Source: Euryarchaeota archaeon UBA486 (GTDB taxonomy: Archaea > Thermoplasmatota > Poseidoniia > Poseidoniales > Poseidoniaceae). From it: DNA of 9,023 nucleotides. This document shows, piece after piece, positions 1 through 5,908 of the stretch. Under the pieces are notes generated by a model. The model was given only the letters and a program-made list of their open reading frames with translations, searched no databases and was not told the DNA's origin. The position numbers were made by a program, and so were the translations under genes. The stretch spans positions 2,786-11,808 of the forward strand of contig DAET01000015.1 of assembly GCA_002497765.1 (NCBI GenBank), given 5' to 3'. The first letter of the stretch is position 1. Every line of letters starts with the position of its first letter.

Positions 1-41
1 CCACAGCCGGAACAAGCCTTTGGTATCAGTGTCGTTTCTCT

Positions 42-71
42 AAAAAAAAGGCTCATGCATCCGCCCGGCGG
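42..71 (-). terminator. Oligo-U terminator downstream of the EF-hand/zinc-ribbon unit
   Basis: Read on the minus strand, the stop of the 63-residue gene is followed by a GC-rich inverted repeat (ccgcc/ggcgg around one base, 61-71) and then, 11 bases on, a run of eight T (A8 on the plus strand, 42-49). Archaeal RNA polymerase terminates at oligo-U tracts with or without a hairpin, so the T8 is the main signal. The hairpin loop is too tight to be good by itself and may be accidental. The position, 10-40 bases past a stop codon, fits a transcript end for the two minus-strand genes. Confidence 0.55.
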
Positions 72-80
72 AGGCCAACC

Positions 81-272
81 TCACTCTTCGGAGGCGTCAT
101 CATCGGCGAGCATCTCATCTCTGAACGCCCTGTAGTCTGCCTCGTTATCGAACTCGAGCGGAATCACCATGCGTTCCTGACAGTCTTGGCATTCAAATTG
201 CTGGCCAACCATGAACCCCATGTAGGGATAGACACGAATGCCGTAGCATGCAATGCAGACTCGAAACGACAT
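81..272 (-). CDS. Small zinc-ribbon-like protein (63 aa), function unknown
   Basis: This is a 63-residue protein with two CxxC pairs (C6/C9 and C28/C31) separated by 18 residues, which is the layout of a small zinc ribbon binding one Zn(II). The segment between the pairs is aromatic and glycine-rich (Y10, Y15, Y17, G19, F20). The C-terminal third is acidic (EFDNEADY, then DDDASEE). I do not recognise the family. The acidic tail and absence of basic patches argue against simple DNA binding, so a protein-protein role is as likely. Its ATG lies 15 bases after the stop of the EF-hand gene, so the two are probably co-transcribed. A weak GGGG run about 10 bases upstream is the only ribosome-binding candidate. 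The gene ends just before an oligo-U terminator. Confidence 0.7.
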   Translation of the reverse strand: MSFRVCIACYGIRVYPYMGFMVGQQFECQDCQERMVIPLEFDNEADYRAFRDEMLADDDASEE

Positions 273-287
273 GGAGCCACGCCCCTG

Positions 288-575
288 TCACTCTTCTTCG
301 CTGAGGGAAGATCGGAGTTCTTCGAGGTCGATGCGGTTGTCCTCGTTGGCGTCCAGCGCCACGATGATGTCCGAGATGTGAGCGGGCGAGAGCACATCGC
401 CCAGCATGTCCTTGATCCCGAAGTGGAGCTCAGGTCCGTTGATGGTCCCGTCGCTGTCGGCGTCAAAGGCAGCAAACATGTCGCCGACCGACATGCCCTT
501 CTCGCCCAACGCCTCTCGTAGTTTTGCCAAGGCTGCTTCAACCGTCCATCCTTCATCGCTCATGGCCATAACCAC
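288..575 (-). CDS. EF-hand calcium-binding protein (95 aa, two EF-hands)
   Basis: The protein carries two canonical EF-hand loops. Loop 1 (residues 38-49, DADSDGTINGPE) has D1, D3, D5, G6, I8 and E12. Loop 2 (75-86, DANEDNRIDLEE) has D1, N3, D5, I8, D9 and E12. The loops sit between predicted helices (about 12-25, 29-37, 48-58, 64-74, 84-92), so the whole chain is one calmodulin-lobe-like pair. No signal peptide or membrane segment is visible, which suggests a cytoplasmic Ca2+ sensor or buffer; its partner is unknown. Three in-frame starts exist: GTG at 575, ATG at 569 and ATG at 563. A GGGGG run (584-588) lies 8 bases before the GTG and supports that start. The ATG at 563 would give a cleaner 91-residue protein starting MSDEGW. 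The 63-residue zinc-ribbon gene follows after 15 bases. Confidence 0.85.
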   Translation of the reverse strand: MVMAMSDEGWTVEAALAKLREALGEKGMSVGDMFAAFDADSDGTINGPELHFGIKDMLGDVLSPAHISDIIVALDANEDNRIDLEELRSSLSEEE

Positions 576-715
576 TGCAACATCCCCCTAAATCGTTTGC
601 ATGGAACATACCCAAATTCAACCGGCACTCTTGCACACAAATGGTCAAGAGTTTTTCTAGGCTCAATCAGCATACCTTCTTGATGGATGGAGGATTGCGC
701 GCACATGGGACCCTT
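576..715. promoter_or_regulatory. Divergent intergenic region with possible promoters
   Basis: This spacer separates the minus-strand EF-hand unit from the plus-strand HEAT/helicase cluster and must hold both promoters. On the plus strand a T-rich TATA-like stretch (TTTTTCTA, 652-659) is centred about 27 bases before the in-frame ATG at 683, the spacing expected for a leaderless archaeal transcript. On the minus strand a GGGGG run (584-588) precedes the EF-hand GTG. No clear TATA box is seen for the minus direction. These are visual matches only. Confidence 0.3.
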
Positions 716-2050
716 ATGGCCAAGAAGTACATCGCACGAGACCCGAGGACGGGCAAGCCGATTCAGGTGAGCCAGTCCACCAAGGCCGATGCGTCGTACG
801 AACCGGTACAGGGGCCGTGGAGTGCGCTCCATCCAGACGACATCATGTCCCTCGCCGAAGGAACACTCGACCAACGGGATGTTCGTTGGAAAAACGATAC
901 GCTCACCATGACGAGACAACACGGTGTTCGCGGCCTCAGCCACGTACCGCAACACATGATTCGTCCCGCACACGCCCTGCTGCTCACAGCCTTCGAGGAC
1001 GAGAAGCCTGAGGTGCGCATCGCTGCCCTCGACGTCCTTCCTGAGTTTGCCGTCCGTCGTTCTGATGAGTTGTTTGACTGGCTGTCGGTTCTCCTCGACG
1101 ACGAACACGAGGGTGTTCGCAAGGCGGCCAGTGGTGCACTCGCTCGAGCCGCACCAACCTTCCCGTCCGGCGTTCGGTCCTCCCTTGAAAATGAGCTCCG
1201 CTCGTCATCAAAAGAACGAAGCAAAGCCGCATGGAGCGGTTTAGAGGCGTTGACCAAAACATGGCCGGATGTCGTGGCCGACCACGTTGACTCGCTCCTG
1301 CTCGAGCCCGACGTCCACCTGCGCCGCCGAGCAGCCAAGATGATCGGTGCCATCGTTTCCCGCAAAACGTCAGCGGTGTGGGACCTCGTCTCATGGGCCC
1401 TCAACGATGAGGACGCTCAGGTCCGAAAAACGGTGGCCAAGTCCCTGCCTCGCCTCGCTCAACAGGACGTTCGCATGGGAACCATGTTTGCGGAGCGTGC
1501 CATTGCTGATGTTGATGCCGACGTGCGCCTCTCCGCTATCAAGACCATTCAGCGACTCAACCGTGGCCATGGCCGTGCTCGAGACCTCATCCTGGCTGGC
1601 GCACGTTCTTCGGATGTTCGGGTGCGCCGAGCGTGCGTTGAACTGCTCCCCAAGCTCATGGGCGAGGAAGAACTGCGGGCCCTGGTTGACGACTTGCTGA
1701 AAACCGAGACGGACAAGAAGCTCGTTGAGACGCTCATGCAGTATCGCTACGACGCCATGTTGGAGGGCACCGAGGCCGAGAAAAACGCTGCCCTCTCGCC
1801 TGCCCTGGCCGTGCCTGACATCGACAAGGAGGTGCTCATGGCCCAAGGCAAGCGCGTCGGCATGACATTGACAGAACCGAACCCACGGGATGTGCCCGAG
1901 CAACACACCCCATCCACAACGCCTGACGCTCCACCGTCTCCTGCCGCCACGCCCGCGCCAACAGAGCGAAGACCCACACAAGACGAAATCATGGGCTACC
2001 ACGATGACGATGACGACGTCCCTGCGGACGAAGACGAACCCTACTTCTGA
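716..2050 (+). CDS. HEAT-repeat protein with acidic, proline-rich C-terminal tail
   Basis: This is an alpha-solenoid protein of about 444 residues. From about residue 95 to 315 it has about seven helical repeats with the HEAT signature of an acidic turn, then VR and an Ala/Leu-rich helix (for example EVRIAALDVL, GVRKAASGAL, HLRRRAAKMI, QVRKTVAKSL, DVRLSAIKTI, RVRRACVELL). HEAT arrays act as protein-binding scaffolds, and no catalytic motif is present. The last 60 residues are low-complexity: Pro/Thr/Ala-rich, then YHDDDDDVPADEDEPYF, probably disordered. There is no signal peptide or membrane helix. Start choice is open: ATG 716 (MAKKYIARDPRTGK) begins the sequence that looks conserved; ATG 683 could be a leaderless start from the TATA-like stretch at 652-659; ATG 641 gives 469 residues, but its extra N-terminus looks non-coding. 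It is the first gene of a plus-strand cluster with a 72-residue unknown gene and an RNA helicase. A role with the helicase is inference only. Confidence 0.85.
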   Translation: MAKKYIARDPRTGKPIQVSQSTKADASYEPVQGPWSALHPDDIMSLAEGTLDQRDVRWKNDTLTMTRQHGVRGLSHVPQHMIRPAHALLLTAFEDEKPEVRIAALDVLPEFAVRRSDELFDWLSVLLDDEHEGVRKAASGALARAAPTFPSGVRSSLENELRSSSKERSKAAWSGLEALTKTWPDVVADHVDSLLLEPDVHLRRRAAKMIGAIVSRKTSAVWDLVSWALNDEDAQVRKTVAKSLPRLAQQDVRMGTMFAERAIADVDADVRLSAIKTIQRLNRGHGRARDLILAGARSSDVRVRRACVELLPKLMGEEELRALVDDLLKTETDKKLVETLMQYRYDAMLEGTEAEKNAALSPALAVPDIDKEVLMAQGKRVGMTLTEPNPRDVPEQHTPSTTPDAPPSPAATPAPTERRPTQDEIMGYHDDDDDVPADEDEPYF

Positions 2051-2107
2051 GGCGGCGTGTCCGTGCAACAGCGTTAAGAACAGGTGGACGGTCGGCAAGT
2101 CGCTGAA

Positions 2108-2113
2108 GAGGTG
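2108..2113 (+). promoter_or_regulatory. Ribosome binding site (GAGGTG) for the 72-residue gene
   Basis: GAGGTG, complementary to the archaeal 16S 3' end (CACCUCC), lies 6 bases before the ATG at 2120. It decides in favour of that ATG over the in-frame GTG at 2084, which has no comparable site. Confidence 0.6.
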
Positions 2114-2119
2114 TATGAG

Positions 2120-2338
2120 ATGGATGACGACAGGCCATTCGACGACAAAGCACTCCAATTTGACCGACTCTGGGACGGCGTCACCCCCAAGGGTGTGAAC
2201 CGCTCCAAGGCCCTCAAATTCCGCCAATACATCCTTGAGCATGTTCGACAAATGCGCCGACCACTCAACCGCGAGAACGCTCGCCGGTACTGGATGGGCG
2301 AACTTCAGAAAGAGATCGCCGACCGCGAAAACTTCTGA
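2120..2338 (+). CDS. Small basic/acidic hypothetical protein (72 aa)
   Basis: I do not recognise this protein. It starts acidic (MDDDRPFDDKALQFDRLWDG), followed by a GVNRSKALKFRQYILEHVRQ region and an Arg-rich helical end (MRRPLNRENARRYWMGEL), so it is predicted to be mostly alpha-helical and soluble, with no cysteines and no signal peptide. The basic helix could contact RNA or DNA, but this is a guess from composition. The ATG at 2120 is chosen because GAGGTG lies 6 bases upstream; a GTG at 2084 would add 12 residues. It sits about 70 bases after the HEAT-repeat gene and about 65 before the DEAD-box helicase on the same strand, so one transcript is likely. Codon use (C/G-ending, Asp GAC, Arg CGC) matches the neighbours, supporting a real gene. 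Confidence 0.65.
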   Translation: MDDDRPFDDKALQFDRLWDGVTPKGVNRSKALKFRQYILEHVRQMRRPLNRENARRYWMGELQKEIADRENF

Positions 2339-2393
2339 GAATCCTGTGGAGGTCGCCCCGTCTCGGCGGCCAATGAACAACCCTGAGGCGAAC

Positions 2394-2399
2394 GGTGAG
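2394..2399 (+). promoter_or_regulatory. Ribosome binding site (GGTGAG) for the DEAD-box helicase
   Basis: GGTGAG lies 4 bases before ATG 2404 and fits pairing with the 16S 3' end. The same bases contain a GTG (2395) that could itself be read as a start three codons upstream. The site makes ATG 2404 the better choice. Confidence 0.5.
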
Positions 2400-2403
2400 A
2401 CCG

Positions 2404-3825
<1,422 letters not shown>

Positions 3826-4881
3826 TCACTCTTCTTCACGTCGCTTCCACGAGCCCTTTTTCTTGACGTGGTGGCTTTTCACACGAGAGGGTTCTTCCAC
3901 GGCAAGCTCAGGAGCATGGTTCGCCGTGTGCACCGGCCATGTCCCGTCTTCCAGCGGTCGTTCAACCACCACCATGGAACCCACGCCCAGTACGAGCCCG
4001 AGCGCCGACAAAGACCAAGCGTACCCGATGGCATCGTCCCACCGCTGCTGGGCATCGCCACATTCGGACGAAAGTTGGCTGGCGAATTCGCAGAAGGCGA
4101 GCGTATCACGAGCGTCAATGGCCTCTTGATTGGTTGAAATGTTGGTCATGGCCAACACGAACAGCAACAGCGCAGCACCGAGCAACGCCTTGTGCTTGGT
4201 TTCCCATACACGGCGGCGCTGGAAGCGCCAAGGTGATGGGTCGTCTTTGGTGGCAGCAAGGGTGCGAGCGGGACCGCCAAATCGGATGAACCACACCAAC
4301 CACATGCCAACCAAGACCGCCAAGAAGCCCCAGGTGTAGACGGCTTCGTGCCACTGCCACATGGGCGTCAAACAGGCTTGCACGTTGGGCGTCTCCGTGC
4401 AGGCATCAACGGCGATGGGATAGAACACCACCAGTCGGAGGATGTTGAGAACATAGACGATACCGCACATCACGGCTACGGCTTTCAGTTTCTCACGCTG
4501 AGGTACACCGTCGGTCATCATCACCAAGGTGGAGAGGAAAATCATCTCGTGAACGCCGGCGCACTCGTCGGAGACGTAGAGGCCAACACTGTCGTAGGGA
4601 CCTGGGAAGTTGGGATGCTGCAGGTCAATGCGGGTCAGCCAACCGTTGTGATGGCTGATGACGGCCGAACCCTCGCCGTAGATGAGGTTCGTCACCTCGT
4701 TCCAAATCCAAGCCTCGGTGACCTGGATGACTGCCAGCGTATCCGAAGGCATGGTGAGGAACCAATAGAACGCTTCAACCATGATGAGCGCCAAAGGAAT
4801 ACGGCCGTACCGCAGACCGAGTTCCCCCACCTCTTTCCACGACAGGTCTCCATCGGGACGTGCCGTGGTCGTCGCCGCCAT
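3826..4881 (-). CDS. Archaeosortase/exosortase-family transmembrane transpeptidase
   Basis: An integral membrane cysteine protease/transpeptidase of the exosortase/archaeosortase type, which processes C-terminal sorting signals of surface proteins. From the ATG at 4881 it has 351 residues. The family triad is visible: Cys107 in DECAGVHE, Arg149 in NILRL, and His178 in WQWHEA, each at the edge of a hydrophobic segment. Membrane segments are predicted at about 28-45, 111-124, 134-158, 180-200, 231-249 and 284-305. The last two flank a loop with two cysteines (C264, C274) and lie beyond the usual catalytic core; after them comes a charged tail (VKKKGSWKRREEE) of about 45 residues. The frame stays open upstream to 5154, but that part is Ser/Arg-rich and overlaps the tusA gene, so it is not coding. 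No Shine-Dalgarno site precedes ATG 4881. It is divergent from tusA and convergent with the helicase. Its substrates are not identified. Confidence 0.88.
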   Translation of the reverse strand: MAATTTARPDGDLSWKEVGELGLRYGRIPLALIMVEAFYWFLTMPSDTLAVIQVTEAWIWNEVTNLIYGEGSAVISHHNGWLTRIDLQHPNFPGPYDSVGLYVSDECAGVHEMIFLSTLVMMTDGVPQREKLKAVAVMCGIVYVLNILRLVVFYPIAVDACTETPNVQACLTPMWQWHEAVYTWGFLAVLVGMWLVWFIRFGGPARTLAATKDDPSPWRFQRRRVWETKHKALLGAALLLFVLAMTNISTNQEAIDARDTLAFCEFASQLSSECGDAQQRWDDAIGYAWSLSALGLVLGVGSMVVVERPLEDGTWPVHTANHAPELAVEEPSRVKSHHVKKKGSWKRREEE

Positions 4882-4993
4882 GAAGGGCGATTTCGGGTGG
4901 CTGTTGAAAAGTTCTCCCGAGACGGGACACCCGACACCACGCTTCGAAGGTGGTAGGCGCGTGTTCAAAACATGGGAGTGCGTGCATCGGTAC
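4882..4993. promoter_or_regulatory. Divergent spacer between archaeosortase and tusA genes
   Basis: These 112 bases must drive the minus-strand archaeosortase and the plus-strand tusA-ribA pair. I see no convincing TATA box in either direction. A GGGAG (4975-4979) precedes an in-frame GTG at 4982 and the ATG at 4994 of tusA. Confidence 0.3.
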
Positions 4994-5248
4994 ATGGCAG
5001 ATGAGACGGAGGGGCTCCAACCGTCCCATCGTTTGGATGTCCTCGGATTTCTCTGCCCGGTCCCTGTGGCCAAAACACGTGAAGCCCTCGAAGGCTTGGA
5101 TGAAGGTGCCGTGCTTGAAGTGCTGGCCGATGACCCCGAGACACTGCACGACATGCCGATGTTGATCGGCCGTGGCCCCCACCGTCTGGTTCACGTTGGT
5201 GAACGCCACGGCGAGATTCGTTTTCTGATTGAGGTGGCACCGCAATGA
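4994..5248 (+). CDS. tusA: TusA-family sulfur carrier/sulfurtransferase
   Basis: An 84-residue protein of the TusA/SirA/YeeD fold. The signature is clear: LDVLGFLCPVPVAKTREAL (from residue 14), with Cys21 in the CPxP motif that carries the persulfide in TusA, followed by a GAVLEVLADDPETLHDMP strand-turn and a final FLIEV strand. Family members relay sulfur for tRNA thiolation, molybdenum cofactor assembly or sulfur oxidation; in archaea several TusA-like proteins have less defined sulfur-handling roles. The ATG at 4994 gives the standard family length; the frame remains open upstream to 4781, but that lies antisense to the archaeosortase N-terminus. GTG 4982, preceded by GGGAG, is a second possible start. 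The stop overlaps the ATG of ribA (ATGA, 5245-5248), so the two proteins are translationally coupled. Which sulfur acceptor it serves cannot be told from this window. Confidence 0.9.
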   Translation: MADETEGLQPSHRLDVLGFLCPVPVAKTREALEGLDEGAVLEVLADDPETLHDMPMLIGRGPHRLVHVGERHGEIRFLIEVAPQ

Positions 5249-5847
5249 GTAAGGACGACGTGCCCAGCATGGCGTGGCTCCCCACCTCTCGGGGGGAGTT
5301 CAAAATCGAAGTGTTCCATGAGGAAAAGACAGGCCTTGACCACGTGGCCTTAACGCTGGGGGACATGAAGGGTCCTGATCCCGTGCTGATACGCGTCCAC
5401 TCGGAATGCTTGACCGGCGATGTGTTTGGCAGCACTCGGTGCGATTGTGGCCCACAACTTCACGCTGCTTTGGACGCCATCGTTGAGCGGGGTTGGGGAG
5501 CCTTGCTCTACCTGCGACAAGAAGGGCGCGGCATCGGCTTGCACGCCAAAATCCAGGCTTACCACCTGCAGGACGCCGGGGCCGACACGTTGGATGCGAA
5601 CCTCATGCTCGGCCATCCTGCCGATGCGCGAGACTACGCTATCGCTGCTGAGATGTTGGCTGACATCGGTGTTGAGCGCGTTGAATTGATGACCAACAAT
5701 CCCGAAAAAGTGGCTCAACTCACCAAACACGGCATCGATGTGGCAAGCCGAAGCCCGCTGATTGTCGGGGTAGGTTCGGAGAATCGAGACTACCTGGCCA
5801 CCAAAGGAGAACGCATGGGCCACCACATCACGGACGACGATTTGTGA
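5245..5847 (+). CDS. ribA: GTP cyclohydrolase II (riboflavin biosynthesis)
   Basis: Converts GTP to 2,5-diamino-6-ribosylamino-4(3H)-pyrimidinone 5'-phosphate, formate and pyrophosphate, the first step of bacterial-type riboflavin synthesis. At 200 residues it is the stand-alone length of E. coli RibA. The zinc ligands are present as C55, C66 and C68 (ECLTGDVFGSTRCDCG). The GTP-binding stretch YLRQEGRGIGL (89-99) is intact. The catalytic residues known from E. coli RibA fall one position later here: Y106, D127, R129 (in DARDYAI) and K155 (in TNNPEKV). All are present, so the enzyme should be active. No DHBP synthase (RibB) domain is fused. Most archaea instead use the unrelated GTP cyclohydrolase III (ArfA), so a RibA points to a bacterial-type route, probably acquired by transfer in the lineage. 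The start ATG overlaps the tusA stop by four bases. Confidence 0.95.
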   Translation: MSKDDVPSMAWLPTSRGEFKIEVFHEEKTGLDHVALTLGDMKGPDPVLIRVHSECLTGDVFGSTRCDCGPQLHAALDAIVERGWGALLYLRQEGRGIGLHAKIQAYHLQDAGADTLDANLMLGHPADARDYAIAAEMLADIGVERVELMTNNPEKVAQLTKHGIDVASRSPLIVGVGSENRDYLATKGERMGHHITDDDL

Positions 5848-5879
5848 TGAAATCCCCGTGAAACCGTGCAGGGAATTTG

Positions 5880-5885
5880 TTTATC
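5880..5885 (+). promoter_or_regulatory. Possible TATA box for the large surface-protein gene
   Basis: TTTATC within an AT-rich stretch (5874-5885) is centred about 26-27 bases before ATG 5909. This is the distance expected if transcription starts at the ATG (leaderless mRNA), and it agrees with the lack of a Shine-Dalgarno site there. It is a visual match only. Confidence 0.35.
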
Positions 5886-5908
5886 TCCAATCATTCTTCT
5901 ATCAGGTC

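Noticed and set aside
1391..2380. Long open frame of 329 codons on the minus strand
   Set aside because: It lies antisense to the HEAT-repeat gene and its neighbour, has His/Val-rich low-similarity sequence without domains, and is explained by the GC-biased codon use of the real genes.
4348..4956. 202-codon open frame on the plus strand
   Set aside because: It is antisense to the archaeosortase core that holds the catalytic triad; the protein is His/Gly-rich with no domain.
4781..4993. Upstream extension of the tusA frame by 71 codons
   Set aside because: It is antisense to the archaeosortase N-terminus, and the 84-residue form from ATG 4994 already has the full TusA domain.
4882..5154. N-terminal extension of the archaeosortase frame by 91 codons
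   Set aside because: It is Ser/Arg-rich, overlaps tusA on the other strand and precedes a good internal ATG at 4881 that begins a family-like N-terminus.
5350..5826. 158-codon minus-strand frame
   Set aside because: It is antisense to ribA, whose active-site residues are all intact.
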